A DNA stretch of 8,108 nucleotides, taken from positions 1 to 8,108 of the forward strand of contig NZ_DATFKB010000130.1 of the NCBI RefSeq assembly GCF_035268865.1. The letters are read 5' to 3'. Made by a program: the position numbers and the translations under genes. This document shows positions 1 through 7,084 of this stretch, in pieces (within the stretch, counting starts at the first letter, position 1; the number at the start of each line of letters is the position of its first letter). The notes beneath the pieces were generated by a model. That model searched no databases. It was not told where the DNA came from and saw nothing but the letters and a program-made list of their open reading frames with translations. Source of the DNA: Salinivirga sp035268865. GTDB lineage: Bacteria > Bacteroidota > Bacteroidia > Bacteroidales > Salinivirgaceae.

Positions 1-161
1 CAAAGTATATAGAAAAAGAGCAACCTTATGATAAAGCCGGAGCTTATGGCATACAGGAATGGTTTGGAATGGTAGCTGTAAAATATATTGAAGGCAGCTA
101 TTATAATGTTATGGGATTGCCCGTACATTTACTATATCGAAAATTATTAGAAATTATATAA
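1..161 (+). CDS. maf: Maf family nucleoside triphosphate pyrophosphatase, C-terminal end (partial)
   Basis: This is the last 52 codons of a gene that begins left of the window, read in the frame starting at base 3 and ending with TAA at 159-161. The peptide contains YDKAGAYGIQ followed by a short GSYYNVMGLP segment and a basic, leucine-rich tail. This is the characteristic C-terminal signature of Maf/YhdE proteins. Family members hydrolyse non-canonical or modified nucleoside triphosphates (dTTP/UTP or methylated nucleotides) to the monophosphate and pyrophosphate in the cytoplasm, and are linked to house-cleaning and division arrest. The subtype cannot be decided because the N-terminal substrate-binding part is missing. 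The next gene starts 17 nt downstream on the same strand with no terminator between, so the two are probably co-transcribed. Confidence 0.9.
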   Translation, partial: KYIEKEQPYDKAGAYGIQEWFGMVAVKYIEGSYYNVMGLPVHLLYRKLLEII

Positions 162-178
162 CACTAAAACATAGCTTT

Positions 179-2353
179 ATGATTAAAAGACGATTAATAC
201 TTTTTATTGTAGCAACTTTAATTGTATTGCCCCTTCTAAGGGCACATGAAGGAATGTGGGTTCCCATTTTGCTCGAAAAATACTCATACGAGCAGATGCA
301 GAAAGCCGGATTCAAACTCACAGCTGAGGATATTTATGACATAAACCAGGCCTCCCTCAAAGATGCTGTAGTTGGACTGGGCTATATGGGCCGGCCATTC
401 AGGCATTTTTGCACAGCTGAACTAATCTCAGACGAAGGGCTTATTCTCACCAACCATCATTGTGGTTACAGGGCCATTCAGCGCCACAGCAGCGTAGAGC
501 ACGATTACCTAACCGATGGTTTTTGGGCTTACAGCAAAGATGAAGAACTTGCCAACCCCTGGATGACAGCTTCATTCCTCAAAAGAATGGAGGATGTAAC
601 AGATCAGGTATTAGAAGGCGTTACAGATGATATGACGGAAGAAGAACGGGAGACAATAATTAGAGAAAACCAGGAAGCCATCATTGAAAAAGCAGAAGAC
701 GGCACGCACTACCGCGCTAATATCAAGCAATTTTTTGCCGGAAATGAATATTACATGTCGGTATATGAGATATTTAAAGATGTACGCCTCGTGGGTGCAC
801 CACCCTCAGCTATTGGTAAATTTGGTGGAGACACAGATAATTGGTCATGGCCGCGCCATACGGGCGACTTTTCCATGTTCCGCATTTATGCAGGTGAGGA
901 CAACCTTCCATCGGCTTACACCAGCGATAATAAACCCTACGAGCCGGTAAAACATTTCGAAATTTCAACACAGGGAATCAATAAAGGCGATTTCACCATG
1001 GTACTGGGTTACCCCGGAACCACCCAACAATACATACCCTCATTCGCCGTAGCACTTAAAAAGAATCATATTAACCCCTTACGCATTAAGCTACGCGAGA
1101 CACGTTTAGATGTTATGAACAGCTACATGGAGCAGGATAAAGCAGTACGTATCCAATATGCATCAAAATACGCAGGAATCTCCAATGGCTGGAAAAAATG
1201 GATTGGTGAGATTCAGGGCTTAGAGCGATTTAATACCATTGAAAACAAAGAAAAACTTGAAAAAAAATTTAAAACCTGGGCTAAAGACCACCCGAAATAC
1301 CGCGGAATTGTAGATAGCTACGAAGCACTCTATAAAGGCCTCACCCCGCTCCAGGAAGGTTTCTATTACGCTATTGAATCAGCCATGGCCATTGAACTTG
1401 TCGATTACGCAGGCCAGTTTTCAAGGCTTGTTGATGACGCTAAAGAAGCCACAGATTCCACTGCAGTAGAAGAATCAATTGCCCGCATCCAAAAAGGCCT
1501 TGATGGACATTTTAAAGATTATCACCTGCCCATCGACAAGCAAATCACCGGAAAAGTGCTTGATATCTACTACAACGGCGTTCCAAAAGATTTTAGACCC
1601 ACAATTATTAACGAAATATACGAGCAATATAATGGCGATTTCAATGCGTACACCGATGACCTGTTCGAAAAATCAATATTTGCAAGTAAAGCAAGAGTAG
1701 AAAAGCTTTTGGAGAATTTTACGTTTGAAGATTATAAAAAAATTGAGGCCGATCCTGCTTACCAGCTTCACGAGCAGGTAGCAAACTTTTATCGTGAAAA
1801 CATACAACCCGAATACGCAAAAATATCAGACTCTTTAGATATCCTGGACCGGGAATATGTCGACGGACTGCGCAAGATGCAAGCAGATAAAGTCTTTTAC
1901 CCGGATGCCAACTCCACATTCCGCATTGCCTTTGGAAAAATTGATGGTTATGAACCACGCGATGCAGTGGAGTACGAATACCAAACTACACTAAAAGGAA
2001 TAATCGAAAAAGATAATCCGGAAGTATATGATTACCGGGTACCGGCAAAACTAAAAGAGCTATATCACCAAAAAGATTTCGGCAATTACACAAACAGCGA
2101 TGGTGAAGTTCCGGTATGTTTTATAGGAACGAACCACACCACCGGTGGAAATTCCGGCAGCCCTGTGCTCGATGCCAATGGCAGGCTCATAGGTATAAAT
2201 TTCGACCGTGCCTGGGAAGGTGTAATGAGCGACATCACTTACAAACCGGAGATTTGCCGCAACATTATGCTCGATATACGCTACGTGCTGTTTATTGTGG
2301 ATAAATATGCTGAAGCAGATAACCTGATTAAAGAAATGACAATTAAGGAATAG
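179..2353 (+). CDS. S46 family dipeptidyl-peptidase, DPP11-like (Asp/Glu-specific)
   Basis: A 724-aa secreted serine exopeptidase that removes dipeptides from the N-terminus of peptides; family S46 enzymes act in the periplasm or at the cell surface of Bacteroidota. Residues 1-22 form a signal peptide (MIKRR, a hydrophobic stretch, likely cleavage after A22), which supports the ATG at 179. The chymotrypsin-like triad is visible: His94 in TNHHCGY, Asp230 in WPRHTGDF and Ser659 in GGNSGSP. Asn221, Trp222 and Arg226, matching residues that bind the substrate amino terminus in the family, sit in DTDNWSWPR. Cys78 and Cys95 flank the histidine loop and may form a disulphide. In INFDRAWEG the residue after Asp676 is Arg677; known DPP11 enzymes have Arg here and prefer acidic P1 residues, while DPP7 enzymes have Gly. 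Length matches the family (about 700-730 aa). The central region (about 250-600) would be the helical domain. Specificity is inferred from that single position and not proven. Confidence 0.95.
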   Translation: MIKRRLILFIVATLIVLPLLRAHEGMWVPILLEKYSYEQMQKAGFKLTAEDIYDINQASLKDAVVGLGYMGRPFRHFCTAELISDEGLILTNHHCGYRAIQRHSSVEHDYLTDGFWAYSKDEELANPWMTASFLKRMEDVTDQVLEGVTDDMTEEERETIIRENQEAIIEKAEDGTHYRANIKQFFAGNEYYMSVYEIFKDVRLVGAPPSAIGKFGGDTDNWSWPRHTGDFSMFRIYAGEDNLPSAYTSDNKPYEPVKHFEISTQGINKGDFTMVLGYPGTTQQYIPSFAVALKKNHINPLRIKLRETRLDVMNSYMEQDKAVRIQYASKYAGISNGWKKWIGEIQGLERFNTIENKEKLEKKFKTWAKDHPKYRGIVDSYEALYKGLTPLQEGFYYAIESAMAIELVDYAGQFSRLVDDAKEATDSTAVEESIARIQKGLDGHFKDYHLPIDKQITGKVLDIYYNGVPKDFRPTIINEIYEQYNGDFNAYTDDLFEKSIFASKARVEKLLENFTFEDYKKIEADPAYQLHEQVANFYRENIQPEYAKISDSLDILDREYVDGLRKMQADKVFYPDANSTFRIAFGKIDGYEPRDAVEYEYQTTLKGIIEKDNPEVYDYRVPAKLKELYHQKDFGNYTNSDGEVPVCFIGTNHTTGGNSGSPVLDANGRLIGINFDRAWEGVMSDITYKPEICRNIMLDIRYVLFIVDKYAEADNLIKEMTIKE

Positions 2354-2370
2354 TGCATTAAAAAATGATA

Positions 2371-2401
2371 AACCGTCTGTATAAACAGGCGGTTTTTTTT
2401 T
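2371..2401 (+). terminator. Rho-independent terminator after the S46 peptidase, probably bidirectional
   Basis: AACCGTCTGT (2371-2380) pairs with ACAGGCGGTT (2385-2394) as a 10-bp stem with one G-T wobble and an ATAA loop. A run of nine T (2393-2401) follows on the plus strand. On the minus strand the same stem is followed after a few bases by six T (plus 2365-2360). It can therefore also end the convergent minus-strand operon, whose last stop codon (2402-2400) overlaps the T tract. Confidence 0.88.
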
Positions 2402-3296
2402 ACCATAGCCCCAAAAACTTACGCTTTTGTTTCACTATTGCAAATGGCGTACTTGAAAAGCCATTGGTATTTAAAACCTCTATAAGCTCCTCATCACTGC
2501 GGGCGCTGCATTCTAATACCAAATCCTGCTTTTCGAAATCTTTGTAAAGCCGGTTAAGTAAAACCTGGAAAACTTTCTTCCTGTCAGCAGTACTGTCAGC
2601 CAGACTAAAAAGCATATAAACTCTGTTTCGAAAACGTATGGCATAAGTAAGCCCAATAAGATTATTGGTTGATGAATAAACCCCATAAGCATTGCCAAAA
2701 CCGAAACGAGAACTGAACGATAACAGGCGTCGTAAGGCTAAAATTTCCCTTTGTTTTATTTTACGCCCGTACATTCTTAATACAAAGTTTATAATCACTG
2801 CAAGCTGAACTCCGCGAGAGACCGTCATATCCTCACCTTTATCTGTCAGCGATGACGATTTTGCCATATACTGCTGCACTTCAGCGGGATATATCAAATC
2901 TTTGCTATGCACATAAGCATTTGAATATTGATAACAATGCAAACCCCTGGGATTTAAAGCATTCAAGGGTATCTCCCAACGTTTAAATTTGGAAGGAATT
3001 TTTTGCAGGAACTGGTTTAAAATATCTTCGCTTACTGGTTGTGTGCTAAAAACACCCAACTGGGATATGATTGAAAGCACTGATAAACGCCATTTGCCCT
3101 TGCGTTTAATCATGGGTAATGGCATTACAGCCTCATATTGGTCTGAGATAAGTGCATCCCATTTTTCGCAGGTACTGTCTAAAAACCATGAATAGGCGTA
3201 TAATGTACCGTTTGCAGATTTATTAATACAGGAATCCCACTTACGAAAATCAATTTTTTCGTTATCCACATACGATATATTAAATGGTTTACTCAC
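2400..3296 (-). CDS. GNAT/FemAB-like acyltransferase-fold protein of unknown function
   Basis: A 298-aa soluble protein, last gene of the minus-strand operon. I recognise the general type: a Bacteroidota protein with an N-terminal half carrying NGTLYAYSWFLD (about 30-40), then KWDALI and an AVMPLP strand (about 46-61) and QLGVFS (79-84). The C-terminal part (about 198-288) alternates strands and helices like a GNAT/FemAB acyl-transfer domain. No catalytic motif can be assigned and the substrate is unknown. The start is GTG at 3296-3294: an in-frame TAA lies directly before it and the first internal ATG is at codon 58, inside the conserved part. It lies 19 nt after the deacetylase-like gene, so co-transcription is likely. 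A role in acylating or otherwise modifying the glycan made by its neighbours is inference from context only. No signal peptide or membrane segment is visible. Confidence 0.82.
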   Translation of the reverse strand: MSKPFNISYVDNEKIDFRKWDSCINKSANGTLYAYSWFLDSTCEKWDALISDQYEAVMPLPMIKRKGKWRLSVLSIISQLGVFSTQPVSEDILNQFLQKIPSKFKRWEIPLNALNPRGLHCYQYSNAYVHSKDLIYPAEVQQYMAKSSSLTDKGEDMTVSRGVQLAVIINFVLRMYGRKIKQREILALRRLLSFSSRFGFGNAYGVYSSTNNLIGLTYAIRFRNRVYMLFSLADSTADRKKVFQVLLNRLYKDFEKQDLVLECSARSDEELIEVLNTNGFSSTPFAIVKQKRKFLGLW

Positions 3297-3315
3297 TTAA
3301 ATGGCTTCAAACAGA

Positions 3316-4626
3316 TTAATCCTTTGGTACAGCATAATCTACCATACGTTCATAAATCGTATCCCAGCCTTTCCAGGGACTGATATCACTAAAAGACTCG
3401 TTATGCCAGACGGTCATGAGTGTTCCGCCTACATCTTTCACTTTATCTATAATTTCCTCGCACTTTGCATAGGCCTCATGAGGATTATGTTTTGAATAGA
3501 AGTTCAACGTTGCATCCATTAAATGGAATGGATAAATGCGTAAATTTGTGGTTTTATTGGCTTTAAGATTAAAAAATTTAAATGAACCGGCATATCCCGC
3601 TCTGAAACCTGGTCGCGAAGGATACCCCATGGAAAAATCCTTTGTAATACCCTGCTCAATGAGCTTTTCGTATGAATCGGGCATTTTAAACTTAATGTAA
3701 TGAAATCTGTTACATCTCACCTCTTTTTCGGTAATTTCATCCAGGGCTTCAATCTCTTCGGCCAGGTGCCTTGAATTTTGCGATGATGCAAACGAAGCAT
3801 GAATACCTACGATTGCCTTTTCTGAATAATTATGAACCAATTGTCTGAAAAGCTTATTTTTATGCGATACGGCACGATCATAACCACCATAATTACCTAA
3901 AAGGAAAAATATGTATGGTTTAAGGCCATATTTAGCATGTATGCGATCTATCTCATCATAATTATCATATGGATCGGGCTCCATACCCATTAAAACTTTC
4001 AGCCGATGGCCATAATTATGAAATCGCTGTTGCACCATATTCATGGCCAAACCACCTGCAGTACGCAAAAAACCTTTATGCAAATAAGCCCAGGCATTAT
4101 CAACATCTATTGTGGGTTGAAAGCTGTAACTTGCTTTTTTCAACGGTAAATCAGGAAAACGATCTTTTAGTGCATCTCCAAGTCTGTTTAACCAAATATT
4201 AACTACAGGTTCATAAAGAAACTCGTTCTTCCAGGCAAGGCTATTTCGTGGGTCATATCGACCATAACGATCTTTTTTGGCATACAAATACTCTTCGTAC
4301 CTTGAAATCATAAAAAATGTGGCCGCAAAAACATCAAAAGGAAAATCGCCTTTATTCACGTTATAAAAAACCTTAACGCCGTCCCATTCTTTCACGACTA
4401 CCTGGTGCTCTGTCACATCTTCCTGAAAAAGCAGCAATACCGGAAATATATTGAGGGAATTATCTTTAAAATTGTCCATGGAGTAATTAAGTCTCGGGCC
4501 AAGCTCAGCCCTGAACTCATTAGCATCTGTTGTCACTTTATAGTCAACATCAAATCTTTCTTTAAAAATAAAATCCAATGTATATAGTAACCGGTTGCTT
4601 TTTTTATGGGTGTATATTGTCAACAT
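3316..4626 (-). CDS. Polysaccharide deacetylase-like protein (N-terminal DUF7033-type domain)
   Basis: A 436-aa protein with a Bacteroidota-type N-terminal domain (about 1-165, which I believe is DUF7033) followed by a NodB-like (CE4) deacetylase domain. Visible motifs are TIDVDNAW with Asp174 and Asp176 (motif 1, normally the base and a metal ligand), GIHASF with His276 (motif 2), YPSRPGFRAGY with Arg342 (motif 3) and VWHNESF with His408 (motif 5, normally the acid). Motif 2 in typical CE4 enzymes is H-x3-H. Here the residue four after His276 is Ala280, so one usual metal ligand is absent or replaced. CE4 enzymes remove N- or O-acetyl groups from glycans; the substrate here is unknown. There is no signal peptide, which suggests action in the cytoplasm or on a lipid-linked precursor. 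The ATG at 4626 lies one base after the stop of the upstream glycosyltransferase gene, so translational coupling is likely. Confidence 0.88.
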   Translation of the reverse strand: MLTIYTHKKSNRLLYTLDFIFKERFDVDYKVTTDANEFRAELGPRLNYSMDNFKDNSLNIFPVLLLFQEDVTEHQVVVKEWDGVKVFYNVNKGDFPFDVFAATFFMISRYEEYLYAKKDRYGRYDPRNSLAWKNEFLYEPVVNIWLNRLGDALKDRFPDLPLKKASYSFQPTIDVDNAWAYLHKGFLRTAGGLAMNMVQQRFHNYGHRLKVLMGMEPDPYDNYDEIDRIHAKYGLKPYIFFLLGNYGGYDRAVSHKNKLFRQLVHNYSEKAIVGIHASFASSQNSRHLAEEIEALDEITEKEVRCNRFHYIKFKMPDSYEKLIEQGITKDFSMGYPSRPGFRAGYAGSFKFFNLKANKTTNLRIYPFHLMDATLNFYSKHNPHEAYAKCEEIIDKVKDVGGTLMTVWHNESFSDISPWKGWDTIYERMVDYAVPKD

Positions 4627-4627
4627 A

Positions 4628-5698
4628 TTAAATAAAAATATCTATCAGTTTTTGCTCCTCTTTGTTCCAGTTTAGTTCACCAGCAGCATTTTCGAGTGCA
4701 GTTCCAAAGGTATGCCGTTTCTCGAAAATTCTTACAATTTGTCTTGCAATTTTTTCAGGTTGCCGTTCTTCCAAAACCTCGCCTACTCCATATTGCTCCA
4801 CAATGCTTTTCATACCCGGCAAATCTGCTACCAAAACCGGTATTCTGGCTTGTATATAGTCAAAAATTTTATTAGGTAATGCATAGTAATAATTCAAGCC
4901 CATGTTTTCTTCCCACGACAGGCCAATATGTGCTTTCGATGTTATGGTTTGCATCATTTCAAAATCAACATGCCCTTTAAAATGTATATTCTTACTTTTT
5001 TGTTTACTTGCTTTGTGCTGCAGTTCATCCTCTACATCTCCCCTGCCGCAAATTATTAACTGAAACCTGGGCAGAAGCTCCATTGTTTCTATCATTAACT
5101 CTATTCCACGGCCTATATTCAGTGCTCCCTGGTAAATAAGTGTTGGTTTATCATACTTTTCAGTCTCATGTTTAGGTCTGTACAAGGGTACATTTCTAAT
5201 TACCTCTACTTTTTTGTTGTATTGCTTTTCGTAAATCTCTGCAATGGGTTTGCAAACGGTATAAAACCGGTCAACACGTTTTACACACCTACGCTCCAGC
5301 CAGCTCCAGATATTTTGTACCCGGGGCCGGTTTATTAATTCTGGCACCTCGGTAAAAAGTTCATGACTATCGTAAAAAAGCTTTACGCGTTTTAAACCTG
5401 CTGCAACACGCGCTGCCGGAAGTGTATCGAGATCGTTACTCAAGATCTCTGTATACCGGTGATTGAGCAAAAAAAGCAATAGCCTGAAGTTATAAAACGC
5501 ATAAAAAAGTGGCCCTTTATTTACTGGCAAACTAAAACGTCTGGTTGTGTATGGTCTGGTTATTTCAGGGCTGTTTTTCCGTTTCCGACCTATAACCCAA
5601 ACATCTTTACCAAGGCGGTTTTTGAGCGTAAGCGCAGTTTTATGCACACGCTGGTCTGCACTCAAATCATTGGTGACACAAATAATTATTCGCTCCAA
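4628..5698 (-). CDS. Family 4-type glycosyltransferase
   Basis: A two-domain GT-B glycosyltransferase, first gene of the minus-strand operon. Such enzymes transfer a sugar from a nucleotide donor to a growing glycan on the cytoplasmic face of the membrane. From the TTG at 5698-5696 it is 356 aa. The protein then begins LERIIICVTNDLSADQRV, which fits the usual N-terminal beta-strand and T-N-D-L-x-x-D-Q-R signature of this group. Further motifs are YDSHELFTE (about 109-117), YQGALNIGRGIELM (about 189-202, start of the donor-binding domain), ICGRGD (about 216-221) and ALPNKIFDYIQARIPVL (about 273-289). The frame stays open upstream to ATGs at 5758 (376 aa) and 5833 (401 aa), but those extensions do not resemble the family and the longest touches the murB start. 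The start is therefore uncertain, though the function class is not. The acceptor and donor sugar cannot be read. Its stop is one base from the next gene's start. Confidence 0.88.
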   Translation of the reverse strand: MERIIICVTNDLSADQRVHKTALTLKNRLGKDVWVIGRKRKNSPEITRPYTTRRFSLPVNKGPLFYAFYNFRLLLFLLNHRYTEILSNDLDTLPAARVAAGLKRVKLFYDSHELFTEVPELINRPRVQNIWSWLERRCVKRVDRFYTVCKPIAEIYEKQYNKKVEVIRNVPLYRPKHETEKYDKPTLIYQGALNIGRGIELMIETMELLPRFQLIICGRGDVEDELQHKASKQKSKNIHFKGHVDFEMMQTITSKAHIGLSWEENMGLNYYYALPNKIFDYIQARIPVLVADLPGMKSIVEQYGVGEVLEERQPEKIARQIVRIFEKRHTFGTALENAAGELNWNKEEQKLIDIFI

Positions 5699-5831
5699 TT
5701 GTTCAACTTTTACACAAAAATAACCGAACCTGCCCAAAAATAAAATATAAAGCCACATATCTCTTCGGTTATGCAGTTTTAAAATTTGCATGGGAAAAAA
5801 TATAACGCTTATTTTGCTGCAAATTTGTCCC

Positions 5832-6848
5832 ATGGCTCAATTAAAAACGAATATTGATCTTTCATCGTATCATACATTTGGTCTGCCACACAAAACAGAC
5901 GCACTTTTCGAATATGAATCGGAAAAGGAACTGATTCACTTTTTAAAAACAGAAAGTCGCAAGTATAAAAACCTAATGCCTATTGGGAGCGGCAGCAATC
6001 TTCTGTTTACCAAAACATACCATGGCTGCCTGCTGCATAACCTGGATCAGCAAATTAAAATAAAGGACAAAAACGCAACGCACACATTTGTTCAGACAGG
6101 TGGCGGACTGGAATGGGACGATTTTGTGGCCTGGACGGTTGAGCATAATCTTTATGGTCTTGAAAACTTATCGCTCATACCCGGAACCACAGGAGCCACA
6201 CCAGTGCAAAACATAGGTGCCTATGGCGTAGAGGTGCGGTTGTTTATCAAATCACTCGAGGCTATTGAAATAGCGACCGGTAAAAAATACACATTCAGCA
6301 ATGCAGACTGCCGTTTCGGTTATCGCGATAGTATTTTTAAAAATGAATGGCGTAACCGCTTTGTAGTTACCTCCGTAACCTATCAGTTGCCGAATAAGCC
6401 ACAATTTAATGTAAATTATGGATCACTGAAACAAGAGATAGATCGCTTAGGCCCCCTGAACCAGGAAAACGTGCGCAAAGCAGTCATTAATATAAGAAAC
6501 AGCAAATTACCCGACCCCGATGTAACCGGAAACGCAGGAAGTTTTTTCAAAAATCCGGTAGTTACGCAAGCCGCAGCAAACAATCTTTTGAGACAATTCC
6601 CGGCCATGCCACACTACCCTGCCGAAGATTCATCTGTGAAACTGGCAGCAGGCTGGCTAATCGACCAATGCGGGTTAAAAGGATACCAAACCGAAAAAGG
6701 CGCCGGTATACATGATAAACAGGCGCTGGTACTGATCAATAAAGGAGCCCAAAACGGAGCAGACATTTTGGAGCTGGCCCGCTACGTGCAAACCAAAGTA
6801 AAAAAACAATTTGACATCGAATTGGAACCCGAAGCCACAATTTTGTAA
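5832..6848 (+). CDS. murB: UDP-N-acetylmuramate dehydrogenase (UDP-N-acetylenolpyruvoylglucosamine reductase)
   Basis: MurB uses NADPH and bound FAD to reduce UDP-GlcNAc-enolpyruvate to UDP-MurNAc, the second committed step of peptidoglycan precursor synthesis in the cytoplasm. The 338-aa protein begins MAQLKTNIDLSSYHTFGL. The ATG at 5832 is preferred over an in-frame ATG at 5790 because the family N-terminus aligns here. FAD-binding motifs include PIGSGSNLLF (50-59) and the SLIPGTTGATPVQNIGAYG region (114-132). Catalytic residues by family position are Arg165 (FGYRDSIFK), Ser237 (GNAGSFFKNP) and Glu334 (LEPE). Length and the motif around Arg165 fit type I MurB (E. coli about 342 aa). It is divergent from the glycosyltransferase operon and ends with TAA, with no clear hairpin terminator directly after. 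Confidence 0.97.
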   Translation: MAQLKTNIDLSSYHTFGLPHKTDALFEYESEKELIHFLKTESRKYKNLMPIGSGSNLLFTKTYHGCLLHNLDQQIKIKDKNATHTFVQTGGGLEWDDFVAWTVEHNLYGLENLSLIPGTTGATPVQNIGAYGVEVRLFIKSLEAIEIATGKKYTFSNADCRFGYRDSIFKNEWRNRFVVTSVTYQLPNKPQFNVNYGSLKQEIDRLGPLNQENVRKAVINIRNSKLPDPDVTGNAGSFFKNPVVTQAAANNLLRQFPAMPHYPAEDSSVKLAAGWLIDQCGLKGYQTEKGAGIHDKQALVLINKGAQNGADILELARYVQTKVKKQFDIELEPEATIL

Positions 6849-6928
6849 TAATAACATTTCTCAGGTTAGATCATATTTATACAAACCATAATTTTTCTAC
6901 TCTCACTAAAATTCTGGCCGCCTGTATC

Positions 6929-6958
6929 TTGCTTTTTTCAAAAACATTTTTATCTTTG
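6929..6958 (+). promoter_or_regulatory. Bacteroidota-type promoter (-33 TTG, -7 TATCTTTG)
   Basis: TTG at 6929-6931 is separated by exactly 19 nt from TATCTTTG at 6951-6958. This matches the Bacteroidota housekeeping consensus of TTG/TTTG, about 19-21 nt, then TAnnTTTG. Transcription would begin near 6961-6966, heading toward the histidine kinase. It lies about 80 bp after murB, so it would start either a free-standing small RNA or a leader of roughly 260 nt for the kinase. Confidence 0.6.
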
Positions 6959-6961
6959 GTA

Positions 6962-6970
6962 TACAAGGGC
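6962..6970 (+). repeat. 9-bp direct repeat TACAAGGGC, copy 1
   Basis: An exact copy of this 9-mer occurs at 7141-7149. This copy lies at the predicted transcription start, the other in the 3' arm of the terminator-like stem. The pair may be chance, a target-site duplication or competing RNA arms. Confidence 0.5.
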
Positions 6971-6997
6971 ACTAAATTACTACATCCAATATTAAAA

Positions 6998-7020
6998 AGA
7001 AGCGCAAAATAAACGCTTCT
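6998..7020. repeat. Perfect inverted repeat AGAAGCG/CGCTTCT (hairpin)
   Basis: A 7-bp perfect stem with a 9-nt A-rich loop. On the minus strand the 3' arm runs into five T (plus 6998-6994), so it could be a weak minus-strand terminator. On the plus strand it is simply a hairpin in the putative leader, with no T run after it. Confidence 0.55.
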
Positions 7021-7084
7021 GGTTGTATAAAACCATTTATGATGTGTTTTAATCTTCATTTTGCTTGTAAAAGTGTTTATAATT

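Noticed and set aside
1719..1958. Minus-strand frame within the peptidase gene
   Set aside because: It is an out-of-frame shadow of a well-supported S46 coding region.
5715..5742. Two minus-strand TATTTTTG boxes (5722-5715 and 5742-5735) as glycosyltransferase promoters
   Set aside because: Each fits TAnnTTTG, but neither has a TTG at the right distance upstream. In A/T-rich DNA such boxes occur by chance.
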